Below, one piece after another: positions 50,848 through 60,572 of a DNA stretch of 64,000 nucleotides. The DNA is from Kocuria marina. GTDB lineage: Bacteria; Actinomycetota; Actinomycetes; Actinomycetales; Micrococcaceae. The notes beneath the pieces are model-generated. The model ran no database searches, was not told the origin of the DNA, and was given only the letters and a program-made list of their open reading frames with translations. How positions within the stretch are numbered: the stretch's first letter is position 1; every line of letters starts with the position of its first letter. The stretch lies in contig NZ_JROM01000058.1 in the NCBI RefSeq assembly GCF_000786655.1, positions 104,909-168,908 on the forward strand, read 5' to 3'. Made by a program: the position numbers and the translations under genes.

Positions 50848-53800
50848 GCCTCAATGTCTCCTTCGTGTGCGCCCCGACCCATCCGCTCGGCGAACGCCGC
50901 GTAGGCCTCACGCATGTCCGTTTCCCGATCCAGGATGCGGAAAGGCTCGGGGGCGGTGATGTCGCGACCACTTGGATTCACGTATGTGCGGTCCGCCTCG
51001 CTCATGCCTCGCTCGGGTCGCCCGGCCTTGTTCCACGCCGTGCGCAGGGAAGAGGGGAGAAGGCGACCGTCATCGTCGTAGACCTTGCCCCGCTTGTCCT
51101 CGCCGCGCTCGTACGTGTACAGAACCCCGAACTGAGTGCGATACAGCGTGCACAGCTCGTCGATGGGAATCCCGGTCACGTGGGCCGCGATGGCGTCGAT
51201 CTCCACGAGCGCTCGCCGTCGGTCCTCGTCCATCCGCAAAGGGGTGTCCGTGTCCCAGTGAGCGCTGACATCCCCCAGAGCGGGCCGGCCGGGGCGATCC
51301 CGGCCACCGGTCCACGAGTCCTCCGCCATGGCCGGGTCCCAGCAGTCCTCCCAGAGATCCGCGTACGCCTCGGTGAGGCAATTGAGCCGAAGTATGCGCA
51401 GGGCCGCAGCCGGGGCCAGGGGGTGATCTTCGGGGATGAGGGGAAGCCGGTCCACCGCGGTTTGATAAATGCCGCTTCCCACTGTCGCACGGACAAGGAA
51501 ATCGGAAATCAAAGTCGACATGCTGGCCGCCGCCAGGATCAGCCTTTGAGGGGACTCAGGGTATCCCTCCGCAAACACGGAGTTGACCGATGACGTTCCG
51601 GGCGGATATACAGCGGGAATCAATGTGCGCTCTCCCGTGCCCGCCGCCATGGCGCGCCACATTACGCGATAGTGATCCCGCACCGGGGTGAGCATTTGCT
51701 CCCTGAGATTGTGGGGGTCCTGTACCGACCACGACCCGTAGGCCAGATCGTATCGCGACGTGGACACGGAGCCATCCACGGCATGCTCATAAATGGGCTT
51801 GTACTCGGTCACGGGAAGGGCATCCCCGGGAAGCATTTCCAGGTCCACCGAGGAGTAGTCCTGGTTGCCCCGCATCGTGGGATTCCGCGACGCATAAAAG
51901 GGGTTTCCAACGTGGAAGTACGGGCCCTGCAGGATGACATCATCCCAGGACTGCGCACGCCCCCACCGGGACTCGAAGTACCCGTCCCGCCGCCCAAAGG
52001 TTTCGTCCCAGCCACGGCTGAAGCCGAGTTCCCAGTGACGTAATGTGGGTACTTCCGCGAGTCGCCGCAGGGTGTCTGAAGCGGAACGATTCACCGAGAA
52101 AACCATGCGGCTTTCCTCGACGGGGACGTCTGCGGACCCACCTTCCATCAGGGCATGCCAGGTCTCTAGAACGCCACGATCGACGAATTCAAGCCGGGAC
52201 AAATGCGGACGCAGATCCCATTTTCCATCTTTATCCTTGAATCCGGGTTCGCCCCCATCACCATTGTGGACCATAGAGGCCAAGGCCGTAGTGGGATGGT
52301 ACATGGAAACGGCATTCCAGAATCCAGGAGATCCTGCACGTCCATAAACATTCACGCTATAAGAAACAAGATCGTGCACCTCGGAAAACAATTGTAGTTC
52401 ATTGATGAAATTCCAGTGGCGCATGAGGTGTTTGTACGTGAGCCGTCGCAGAGCGTAGCCATTCGCGTCAGTCAGGTGAGAGGCGGGATGTATTAGTGCT
52501 GTGGAGCCCCGCAGCGACGAATGCCTCCACGTCTGGGACATGAACGCTCGATACAGGTCAGGCTGCGTGCCGGCCAATTCGGGGTACTCACTGGCCGAGC
52601 CAACATATTCCGCCAGACCGGCGGTGTCCGTCAGACCGGCCAGAAGAATTGGCTCCGCTCCCGGCATCCCCAAGCTGTAAGGGCGGCGAGCGTTCTTCGC
52701 CTTCTCTGATGGCTTCTCCGTGAGGGTCCACCACGGATCGCTTTCCCCCAGGAGCGCAGCCACGTCAGGTCGGGGCCGCACCCACGGCGGGTTTCCCACC
52801 TGGAAGTCGAAACCACCGCGGGAGAACACCGCCGCAAAGTCGAGTTCCCAGTGGAAGAACCGCTGTTCCTTGGCAATCCGCTGCGCCTCGCGCAACCACG
52901 GGGTCTCCGAGAGTAAGCGGTCGATGTTCACGGTACCATCCGCGGGGAACATCGACTCGATGCCCTCCAGCGTTTCCCACTCGTCAGCGCTGCTGCGGAA
53001 GTATTCGGCCTGCCTGCCCTTGCGTCCGGTGAACTTGTGACCCGTGATCCGCCGGATCACCTCCAGCCACTCCTGGAACTCGGGTGGCTGCGGGGCGTCC
53101 TGGTCCAGAGTGACCGGCCAGAACCACATGGCGCACCATGCGTCCATGACGAGCCGCAGCCGACGATACGCGGAGTTGGGATCTTCGAGCCACGCCTCGA
53201 TCTCCTCCCGCGAGACCGAACCGCCCGGCTCGAGGTCCGCGCCCCATACGTCGACCGACCGGCGGGACTGTCGCTCGGCCTCGACCATGCGGCGTCGGGC
53301 GAGCTGCCAGAGGTCGTCGATGCGTTCGGTGAGGGACGTGAGTTCCTTGATCTCCGCCTTGGTGGGCTTGCGGTGCACGCGCTTGGCCCACTCCCGAAGG
53401 GCCTTGGCCTGTTCCGGTGCGAGCTTCTTGATCTCCTTGTTCGACCCGGCAGCGCCCCAGCCCTCGGCGGGCAGCAGGAAGTGGAAGATCCCGGTGCTGG
53501 CATCCACGGTGCGGTCCAGGGAGACGTGGCGGGGCGTCGTCGTCATCCGCACCTTGGGCGTGGACTTCTCGACCACCGAGGTGTCGTACACCGAGTGGCG
53601 CGCACCCACCAGGGAGTTGCCGGAGCGCAATCGCAGTCCGAACCACGGCGCCTTCAACCCACGGGACATGGTGTCCAGCCACAGGGACACCTCCGCGAGC
53701 TCCACGGCCGTGGGGTTGAGGTCCACGCCGTAGACGTTGTGCAGGGCGATATACGCCTTGACCCGCTGCAGCTGCGCCGGGTAGTCCTCCGGGTCGATCT

Positions 53801-55610
53801 TCTGATCGAGCTCGGCCTGCCGCCGTTCCAGGTACGCAGAAGCGAGCTGTCCCACGGCCTCGATGGCGAACGCGCCGGAACCCAATGCAGGCTCACACAC
53901 GGACAACCCCAGGATGTCCTGCGCGGAGAGGTCCTCCGTGAGCAGTTCCTCGAGGCCCTGCTGCACCGTGAACTCGGTGAGCACCTTGGGCGAGTAGTAG
54001 GAGGCCGATTGCTGCCGCTGCCGCCCGGACAGCCGGAACACGAACTCACCGAAGTGGTAGGTGCGGGGCACCTCGCGGCCCAGATCGTCCTCGACCATGA
54101 CCACGTGTTCGCGCAGTTCCTCGTCCACGCGGTCCTCGGGGACCACCCACGAGCCTTCGGAGGGATCGCCGCGCTTCGCGACCTCCACCAGGGTCCCGTT
54201 CGCGAAGGAACCCGTGTAGCTCATGAGCGATTCGTACACGGCGCCCAACTGGTTGATACCGAGGGCCACGTAACTGATGAACCCGCGGTCCCGGCCCCTG
54301 CGCTCCTTGGTGAGCAACAGATTCTGCAGCACCTTCTGCAGTGCCTTGTTGCCCAGGCGCACCTCGTCGATCAGGCTCGTGCGGGAGGGGCGGAACAGAT
54401 CGGAGCGCAACGCCTCGAAGGTGAGGCCTTCGCGCGCGGCGAGCGCGGCGTCGTCGTCCCCGCATTCCCGCGGTGTGTGGCCGCGCTCCACCAGCTCGAA
54501 GAGCACCTGCAGGGACGAGTAGAAGTGCGTTCCCTGTTCCGAGCGGGACGTGAGCTGTTTGAGCGTGAGCTCCCGGAGACGGTCGATCGAGTACCCCGCC
54601 TCGTACTCGGGATCGCCCGCCGGCACCACACCCAGCTCGGGGCTGGCCTCCGCGTAGAGCAGGAACAGAATGCGATAGAGGTAGCGCAGGGACTGGACGG
54701 CCAGTACTTGAGCCTGGTCATCCGGGAGGAGCGGTAGACCCTGCTGTTTGCGGCGGGAGACCACCTCGTTCGCGATGATCTCGATGGACTCGCGGACACC
54801 GTCTCGCAGGTCCTTGGAAACGCCCACCGCATTGCGCACGGACTCCTCCCGGCGCGCGTCCCACCACACGGTGCCGTTCGCATCCGGGGCCACGGCGGGC
54901 GCGGAGATGCACGCGAGCATGCGCTGGATCTCGCCGCCGGATTTGGCGTCCCCGCGCTCGGCGACGGTCTGCACGTCCACGGCCAGGTAGCGCCCCTGCG
55001 GCCACGCGTCCTCGCTCGTGAGCACCACGGTGCGCCCCGCCACCACGAGCATGTATCGCGGCGGCTGGTCCTGGGACACCAGCGCGGACAGCAGCGCGCT
55101 CACCCCGGAGATCGACTCCCCGGACTCCTCATCCACCGTGACGTCCTCCGTGAGGACGCCGTGGTGCTTGGACAGCAGCTCCTCGGCCGTTTCGGCGGCC
55201 AACGCATCGATCATCGCGATGCTGGGGTCCGTGGTGTCCTGGGGCGAGTACCAGCGTAGGGCGCCACCACCGCGGTGCGGGGATTCGTCATATCCCAGGA
55301 CACTGCGCAGCAGCTCCGCCGACGCCGACGTCGCCCGCCCCAGTTCTTCCCGCCGATCCTGCACCGAGGCGGTGTCGAGAAGGTCCGCCGCGCTGGCGTG
55401 CACCGCGATCAGCTCGGACAGGATGTGCTGGCGAGAACTCGTGAACCGCTCCAACGGGCTGCGCCACGCGGGAGAGGCCTCCGATTCCTGCTTCCACTCC
55501 TTGATCAGCTTCTTGGTCTCCGCGAAGAACGTCCCGGAGTTCTCGTCCGCTGTGAAGTAGAACTCGCTGATCCAATCGTTGACCACCACCAGGGCATCAC
55601 TGGCCGGCAT
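50844..55610 (-). CDS. Large adenine-specific DNA methyltransferase (DrmMI/Eco57I type)
   Basis: A 1588-residue class I N6-adenine methyltransferase. The AdoMet motif I is CEPALGSGAF at about 570, followed by YGVDLNPTAVELAEVSLWLDT; the catalytic motif IV is VGNPPWVRP at about 938. The first 550 residues form a helical domain; residues about 990-1390 after NPPW form the target-recognition region, encoded by DNA clearly poorer in G+C (42-50% in lines around 52201-52440 against about 70% nearby). The start is ATG 55610, preceded by GGGAG and two bases after the SNF2 gene stop. Large methylases of this size act with helicases in BREX, DISARM and related systems to mark self DNA. The neighbours fit a DISARM-like role (DrmMI), but homology was not searched. 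Confidence 0.87.
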   Translation of the reverse strand: MPASDALVVVNDWISEFYFTADENSGTFFAETKKLIKEWKQESEASPAWRSPLERFTSSRQHILSELIAVHASAADLLDTASVQDRREELGRATSASAELLRSVLGYDESPHRGGGALRWYSPQDTTDPSIAMIDALAAETAEELLSKHHGVLTEDVTVDEESGESISGVSALLSALVSQDQPPRYMLVVAGRTVVLTSEDAWPQGRYLAVDVQTVAERGDAKSGGEIQRMLACISAPAVAPDANGTVWWDARREESVRNAVGVSKDLRDGVRESIEIIANEVVSRRKQQGLPLLPDDQAQVLAVQSLRYLYRILFLLYAEASPELGVVPAGDPEYEAGYSIDRLRELTLKQLTSRSEQGTHFYSSLQVLFELVERGHTPRECGDDDAALAAREGLTFEALRSDLFRPSRTSLIDEVRLGNKALQKVLQNLLLTKERRGRDRGFISYVALGINQLGAVYESLMSYTGSFANGTLVEVAKRGDPSEGSWVVPEDRVDEELREHVVMVEDDLGREVPRTYHFGEFVFRLSGRQRQQSASYYSPKVLTEFTVQQGLEELLTEDLSAQDILGLSVCEPALGSGAFAIEAVGQLASAYLERRQAELDQKIDPEDYPAQLQRVKAYIALHNVYGVDLNPTAVELAEVSLWLDTMSRGLKAPWFGLRLRSGNSLVGARHSVYDTSVVEKSTPKVRMTTTPRHVSLDRTVDASTGIFHFLLPAEGWGAAGSNKEIKKLAPEQAKALREWAKRVHRKPTKAEIKELTSLTERIDDLWQLARRRMVEAERQSRRSVDVWGADLEPGGSVSREEIEAWLEDPNSAYRRLRLVMDAWCAMWFWPVTLDQDAPQPPEFQEWLEVIRRITGHKFTGRKGRQAEYFRSSADEWETLEGIESMFPADGTVNIDRLLSETPWLREAQRIAKEQRFFHWELDFAAVFSRGGFDFQVGNPPWVRPRPDVAALLGESDPWWTLTEKPSEKAKNARRPYSLGMPGAEPILLAGLTDTAGLAEYVGSASEYPELAGTQPDLYRAFMSQTWRHSSLRGSTALIHPASHLTDANGYALRRLTYKHLMRHWNFINELQLFSEVHDLVSYSVNVYGRAGSPGFWNAVSMYHPTTALASMVHNGDGGEPGFKDKDGKWDLRPHLSRLEFVDRGVLETWHALMEGGSADVPVEESRMVFSVNRSASDTLRRLAEVPTLRHWELGFSRGWDETFGRRDGYFESRWGRAQSWDDVILQGPYFHVGNPFYASRNPTMRGNQDYSSVDLEMLPGDALPVTEYKPIYEHAVDGSVSTSRYDLAYGSWSVQDPHNLREQMLTPVRDHYRVMWRAMAAGTGERTLIPAVYPPGTSSVNSVFAEGYPESPQRLILAAASMSTLISDFLVRATVGSGIYQTAVDRLPLIPEDHPLAPAAALRILRLNCLTEAYADLWEDCWDPAMAEDSWTGGRDRPGRPALGDVSAHWDTDTPLRMDEDRRRALVEIDAIAAHVTGIPIDELCTLYRTQFGVLYTYERGEDKRGKVYDDDGRLLPSSLRTAWNKAGRPERGMSEADRTYVNPSGRDITAPEPFRILDRETDMREAYAAFAERMGRGAHEGDIEA

Positions 55611-55612
55611 GA

Positions 55613-58510
55613 TCACTCCCCTCCCTTGGGAACTACCACCAGCAGTGGGCGCACGTACGTGCGGTCCGGCAACATGTCCTGCGCCAATCGACGTTCTCCC
55701 TCGAGCGCTGCCCGGGACTGCCGGAACAACTGCGTTTGCGCGACCACACCCTCGGCACCGCGTTCCCATTCGTCCATGCGCTGGACCCAGTCCTGCGCGC
55801 GTTGCTCCGCGGCATCCCGCGCGGCCACCGCCACACCCTCGTCCATGAGATTCCTGGCGGCCTGCACCGCGAGGGGGACGAGCGGCTCGTACTGTTCCGG
55901 TTCATGGACCGGGACACCGATGGTGTCGGGGTTCAGGCCCAGGTCCTGGAACAATTCTGCCGGGGAGGAGTTGATCTGCGGCAACGGATAGTTGCCCATG
56001 AACTGCACCGACATGTGGGACACCGCGATGTTCTGACCGCGGCGGTTCGTCACGATGCCCTGCAGCACCACCGTGGGTTGTTGCACCGACCCCTGCACGG
56101 CGAAGATCTCGTCCCGGCCCAGGTGGGCCAGGGATCGGTCCGCGACCCAGTCCAGCACCGGGTGCAGCGGGGAGAGATAGTGGGTGTCCGGCCACGAGGT
56201 GCCCTTGGCGTCATTGCGCGCCGCCGTGAGGCGGGCCTCCGCGGTAGCCCGGTCCGGTGTCAGACGCATCCGATCCAGCACACCGCGGTCCTCCAGATAC
56301 GACTGAGGAAGAGCCAGGAGGCGCTGACGCAGATCCGGGCTGGGCTCGAAGGTGATGGACTGGATGCTGCCGGCGTTGTTGCGTTCGATCGTGAGACCCA
56401 CACCTCCCCTGTCCCGCGGTCGGTCCGGCTCACCGTAGAGCTCGGTCAGCCCTTCGCGCAGATAATCCACGTCCGATCCGAACAGCCCCGTGGTACTTCC
56501 CTGTCCCCGGCGATCCGACGGGGCGATGCCCGCGGGGTGCTCTCCCCCAGCAGTGTGGGCCGGCTCCTGAGCGGCAGCCTCCGTCAGGATGGCGAGCCAA
56601 TCGTCGTCGTGGTGCTCCGCCGCTGCCTCCGGGTACGGAACCACGGCATCGAAGTCCTTGGCGCCCCGCAAGACCTCCGTAATGGCCTTCTCCTCAGCGT
56701 CACCCGAGTACGAGCCCATGAGAGAGGCGGCGTCGCCCAGCTTCTCGTGGGCTTCGCGCTCGCGCTCCATCAGGCGGGTGATCACGCGGATGTCACCCGA
56801 GAATCCACCGGCTCCCTCCATGTCCAACAGGAGTGTGGTGATCTGCGGCGAATGCAGCTGTCCGTAACGGTCGATGCGTCCGTTACGCTGCTCGATCCGG
56901 ATGAGCGACCACGGGATGTCGTAATGGATGAGTTCATGGCACTGGAGGTGCAGGTTCACGCCCTCCGAGGCGACGTCCCCCGTGACCAGCACGCGAATGG
57001 GACTCGACGCCTGCTTGAAGGACTCGACGAGTTCCTGCTGCTCCACGTCCGTGAGACCGCCGTGCAGGACACGCACGTGGCCGGACTTGAACTTGAGATC
57101 CCGGGTGAGGTGCTCACGCAGCCATTCCAGCGTGGGGACGCGTTCCGCGAAGACCACCGCGCGCTCGGCCGACCGGGGACCAACGTCCTTGCTCCGCAAC
57201 TGCGATACCAGTTCCTGGTACTTCCCGGAGCGGGGAGAGCCGGTCTCGGGCAAGCATGCCGTGTTGAGGTCGCGCAACCGCAGGAGCGCCTCCTGCTCCG
57301 CGCCCGCGGCGGCGTTGTCCTCGAGCGTGCGTAGCCGAGCGTCGATCGTCGCCTCCAGGGCCACCGGCGAGGAGAGGAACGCTTTGGCCAGGGTCCACGG
57401 GAACAATCGGGATCCCTTACCCGTCACGGGCGGGGCCCCTTGGGAGTGCGTCCACGTGGTGGCGATCTCCTCCCCCACCGCGAATTCCTCGGGGCTTGGT
57501 GCCACGGCGATGTGGCGCGGCTCTTTACGTTCGGCCCACCGGTCCCCTACCTCGTGGGCCACCGCTTCCGAGTACCGGTGACGGCGGATCATCAGGTTGT
57601 GTACCGCCGGCTTACTGATATCGCCCTGCGCACTGACGCTCGTGGGTTCCAGAAGGGTCAGCAGCTGGGCGAAGGACTTGTTGTCCCCGTTATGCGGTGT
57701 CGCCGAGGCCAGGATCAGAGCATCCGTATTGGGGGCCAGGATGTGGGCCAGCTGGTTGTTCTGGGTGGCCTGATTGGTCACGTTGTGGGACTCGTCGATC
57801 ACCACGGCATCCCAGTGGTGTTTGCGCAGGTCGTGGATGAACCGGTCCTGCTTGAGGGTGTCGATCGAGATGATGACCTTCTCGAAGAACGTGAACGGGT
57901 TGCGGGTAGCCGGCAGCTTCTGCTTGACCTTCTGCACCCCTTCCGAGTCCAACCGGACGAAGGGGATGGCGAACCGGGTCCACAACTCGTGCTGCATCTG
58001 TTCCAACACGTGACGCGGCGTGACGATCAGGATCCTGCGGCCCCGCCCTCTGCGGATCAACTCCGCGAGGATCATCCCGATCTCCAGGGTCTTACCCAAA
58101 CCCACCGCGTCCGCGATCAGTAGGCGTGTCCGCAAGCGCTCCGGTTCCAAGGCCTTCTCCACGGCCTGACGCTGGTAGGTCAGCGCATCCGCGAGCGCAT
58201 GCGAGGTCAATACGGGCTGCGGGTCGGAAATGGGCAGCGACGTCTTCCGCAGCGTGGACTCCAACCACAGCCGGGAGCGTGCGTAGTGGGAACTGGTGTC
58301 CGCGACCACCTTGGTCTGCGCCGGATCATGGGTACGGACGGTGTCGATGGACGTGTAGAACTGCGCGGAGGTCCCCTCCACGAGTTCGCTCACCCCGCGA
58401 ACGGTCAGGAGATCGCCGTCCGCTGTCTGCTCCACGGCGGAGACCAGCCATTGCTCGTCCCGGATTTCGACTATGGCTCCGGGGGCAATGTCTAGGGCTT
58501 GATCGGTCAT
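55613..58510 (-). CDS. SNF2-family helicase (DrmD-like)
   Basis: A 965-residue SF2/SNF2 ATPase, first gene of the leftward defence operon. The N-terminal 100 residues form a small beta-domain (VEIRDEQWLVSAVEQ). The ATPase has LIADAVGLGKTLEIGMIL at about 134, TPRHVLEQM, VVIDESHN at about 237, SATPHNGD, and in the second domain VLHGGLTDVEQQE, VTGDVASEGVNLHLQ and EQRNGRIDRYGQ. A long C-terminal domain of unassigned fold ends DRTYVRPLLVVVPKG. It lacks a nuclease motif that I can see. DrmD of class 1 DISARM is a SNF2-like protein of similar size directly preceding an adenine methylase gene, the same order as here. The ATG has GGAG six bases upstream. Confidence 0.87.
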   Translation of the reverse strand: MTDQALDIAPGAIVEIRDEQWLVSAVEQTADGDLLTVRGVSELVEGTSAQFYTSIDTVRTHDPAQTKVVADTSSHYARSRLWLESTLRKTSLPISDPQPVLTSHALADALTYQRQAVEKALEPERLRTRLLIADAVGLGKTLEIGMILAELIRRGRGRRILIVTPRHVLEQMQHELWTRFAIPFVRLDSEGVQKVKQKLPATRNPFTFFEKVIISIDTLKQDRFIHDLRKHHWDAVVIDESHNVTNQATQNNQLAHILAPNTDALILASATPHNGDNKSFAQLLTLLEPTSVSAQGDISKPAVHNLMIRRHRYSEAVAHEVGDRWAERKEPRHIAVAPSPEEFAVGEEIATTWTHSQGAPPVTGKGSRLFPWTLAKAFLSSPVALEATIDARLRTLEDNAAAGAEQEALLRLRDLNTACLPETGSPRSGKYQELVSQLRSKDVGPRSAERAVVFAERVPTLEWLREHLTRDLKFKSGHVRVLHGGLTDVEQQELVESFKQASSPIRVLVTGDVASEGVNLHLQCHELIHYDIPWSLIRIEQRNGRIDRYGQLHSPQITTLLLDMEGAGGFSGDIRVITRLMEREREAHEKLGDAASLMGSYSGDAEEKAITEVLRGAKDFDAVVPYPEAAAEHHDDDWLAILTEAAAQEPAHTAGGEHPAGIAPSDRRGQGSTTGLFGSDVDYLREGLTELYGEPDRPRDRGGVGLTIERNNAGSIQSITFEPSPDLRQRLLALPQSYLEDRGVLDRMRLTPDRATAEARLTAARNDAKGTSWPDTHYLSPLHPVLDWVADRSLAHLGRDEIFAVQGSVQQPTVVLQGIVTNRRGQNIAVSHMSVQFMGNYPLPQINSSPAELFQDLGLNPDTIGVPVHEPEQYEPLVPLAVQAARNLMDEGVAVAARDAAEQRAQDWVQRMDEWERGAEGVVAQTQLFRQSRAALEGERRLAQDMLPDRTYVRPLLVVVPKGGE

Positions 58511-58680
58511 CGACGACTCCGTGTGGAAGGGCAGTTACTTCGCAGTCTACAAATGCAAACACATGCTAGGTCGGAAGCGACCCTTTGTGATCGGCGCCCC
58601 CGTCCGCCCACGTGAGCGAGCACCAGGGACGTTGGTTCCACTCACCTATACGTGTCCCCGATCACTTGTACTGTGAGCCC
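58511..58680. promoter_or_regulatory. Divergent promoter region of the defence island
   Basis: A 170-base gap with a locally A+T-rich core (about 58545-58570) separates the leftward helicase operon and the rightward DUF262 gene. Both units must start here, but I cannot assign convincing -10/-35 pairs or an operator. Confidence 0.4.
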
Positions 58681-60480
58681 ATGATTCAGTCAGCGACGCA
58701 GTACCCCGTTCGGACGCTGTTGGATGCCCAGAGCAATCTGACCTACGTCATCCCGCCCTATCAGCGGGAGTACTCGTGGCAGCGCGGGCAGTGGGAGAAC
58801 TTGTTCCAGGATCTACTGGAGGCGGAGGGTCAGCACTTCCTGGGCACCATCATCACGCTCAACAACTCCACGGACACCATGAACCCGCGGCTCGAACTGA
58901 TCGACGGTCAGCAGCGCCTGACCACGCTGTCCATCCTGCTGGCCGCGTGTTACAGCGTGCTCGTGGAGCACCGTGAGCAGTTGGATTTCGATCAGAATTT
59001 CGGTGTTCAGAGCCTGGACCGTCAGCTCGTGATTGCCGGCACCAAGGCCCCGCGGCTCGTCCTGCAGACCCAGGGCGAGAACCGCAAGGACTATCACTGG
59101 ATGCTCCACGAAGCTGGTTTGCCCGTCGACGAAGTGGAATCGCCGTATTGCGGCCTACGTAGGATCGTGAGGTGCTTCAATCACTTCCGCGGGGCCATCC
59201 TGGAACTCGCGGAGGAACCCGGTGACCCGGATGCCCCGGCCATGACGCCGCCGGAAGCCGCCTACCGCATGATGAGCGCCGTCAACAACGCCATCATCGT
59301 GAAGATCGAGGTGTCCACGGCTTCGGACGCCTTCACACTCTTCGAGTCCCTCAACAATCGCGGTCTCCCGCTGTCCCCCGTGGATCTGATCAAGAACCAG
59401 TTCTTGGCACTCTCGGACGCCCGCGGAGAGATGGACGTCCAGGACGCCTTCACCCGGTGGGACGGGACGCTGCGGAACCTGGGCGACTCGTACAACAACC
59501 ACGAGCGGTTCCTCCGGCACTACTACAACGCCTTCATCTCGGAGTTACCGCCCGTGGCCAATGCCAGCGTGGCCACCAAGAAGAACCTCATCCACATCTT
59601 CGAGACCCTCTTCAAAAGTGATCTCACGGGGCAGATCAATAAGCTCGTACAGGCCAGTGCCTTGTTCGGCCGCATTGCCTGCACCAGGAAACGGCCCGAT
59701 CCCACCCGTTTGGACCTGGCTTACCAGAACCTCAACCGAGTGCAGGCAGCGCCCTCGTACGTTCTGCTGCTCTGGCTGGAAGCTCACGCGGAGGACAAGA
59801 ACCTCGCGGAGCGGGACCTGACGATCGTGACCGACATGCTGGTCAGTTTCTTCGCACGACGCAACGTCACTGGCTACCCGGCCACGTACGTTCTACCCCG
59901 CATGTTCATGGGCATTATTAAGGACTCCCTGGACAAGGAAGGTGCCGAAGTCCTCCGCGTCATCGCTAACGCCCTGCGTCGGAACTCGTCGGATGACGAA
60001 ACCTTCCGTTCCCGCCTGGAGCAAGACCTCTACACCGAGAACGTGGACGCAGCACGCTTCGTCCTGACTTCCCTTTCCGAACAGGGCATGACCGACGAGA
60101 ACCGCAAGGACCTGTGGGAGCGCCAGTCGGGCAAGTACGTGTGGACCATCGAGCACATCCTGCCGCAGGGCGAGAACCTCCCCGACGCGTGGACCGACAT
60201 GCTTGGTGGCCCGGATGCAGCCGCCCAAGCCCAAGCCGGTTATGCCCACAAGCTGGGCAATCTGACCTTTAGCGTCTACAACAGCAACCTGGGCAACAGG
60301 GGATTCCTGGACAAGCGCGATCACCGGGACACCAATGGCAATTTCATCGGCTATCGCAATGGCATCCCTTTGAATGCAGACCTCGCGACGAAGGAGTCCT
60401 GGGGTCCTGCGGAGATCCAGGAACGCACGGAACATCTCGTCGATCGGGCCCTCACGAGATTCCCGCTCCCGCATGAGTAG
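58681..60480 (+). CDS. GmrSD-like DUF262-DUF1524 type IV nuclease
   Basis: A 599-residue protein joining both halves of GmrSD-type restriction enzymes. The N-terminal DUF262 (ParB/sulfiredoxin-like NTPase) shows VIPPYQREYSWQ, LGTIITLNN and ELIDGQQRLTTLSIL at about residue 75; FESLNNRGLPLSPVDLIKN follows. The C-terminal DUF1524 His-Me nuclease has WTIEHILPQGENLP (His at about 492) and KLGNLTFSVYNSNLGNRGFLDK. Such enzymes cut phage DNA carrying modified (for example glucosylated hydroxymethyl-) cytosine, using NTP. The ATG at 58681 was chosen as the first Met before conserved sequence; the open frame extends to 58612. It diverges from the helicase operon and ends beside the 39-base hairpin. Confidence 0.88.
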   Translation: MIQSATQYPVRTLLDAQSNLTYVIPPYQREYSWQRGQWENLFQDLLEAEGQHFLGTIITLNNSTDTMNPRLELIDGQQRLTTLSILLAACYSVLVEHREQLDFDQNFGVQSLDRQLVIAGTKAPRLVLQTQGENRKDYHWMLHEAGLPVDEVESPYCGLRRIVRCFNHFRGAILELAEEPGDPDAPAMTPPEAAYRMMSAVNNAIIVKIEVSTASDAFTLFESLNNRGLPLSPVDLIKNQFLALSDARGEMDVQDAFTRWDGTLRNLGDSYNNHERFLRHYYNAFISELPPVANASVATKKNLIHIFETLFKSDLTGQINKLVQASALFGRIACTRKRPDPTRLDLAYQNLNRVQAAPSYVLLLWLEAHAEDKNLAERDLTIVTDMLVSFFARRNVTGYPATYVLPRMFMGIIKDSLDKEGAEVLRVIANALRRNSSDDETFRSRLEQDLYTENVDAARFVLTSLSEQGMTDENRKDLWERQSGKYVWTIEHILPQGENLPDAWTDMLGGPDAAAQAQAGYAHKLGNLTFSVYNSNLGNRGFLDKRDHRDTNGNFIGYRNGIPLNADLATKESWGPAEIQERTEHLVDRALTRFPLPHE

Positions 60481-60514
60481 GCACCATCAAGCTCCCCGCC
60501 CACCCCGGATATGA

Positions 60515-60553
60515 GACGACGGCGCGCAGCCACCTGGCCGCGCGCCGTCGTCG
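60515..60553. terminator. 39-base hairpin repeat, copy 2, at the right edge of the defence island
   Basis: GACGACGGCGCGC pairs perfectly with GCGCGCCGTCGTC around AGCCACCTGGCC-type loop sequence that can pair again (GCC/GGC). It is 38 of 39 bases identical to the element at 34583-34621 and in the same orientation. It lies between the convergent DUF262 and MFS genes and can terminate both. Confidence 0.8.
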
Positions 60554-60572
60554 TCGAATTCTTGGTGGGAAC

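Noticed and set aside
34454..60572. An integrase, transposase or att site that would make the defence island a mobile element
   Set aside because: I found no integrase, recombinase or IS gene inside or next to the island; only the 39-base hairpin repeats hint at recombination.
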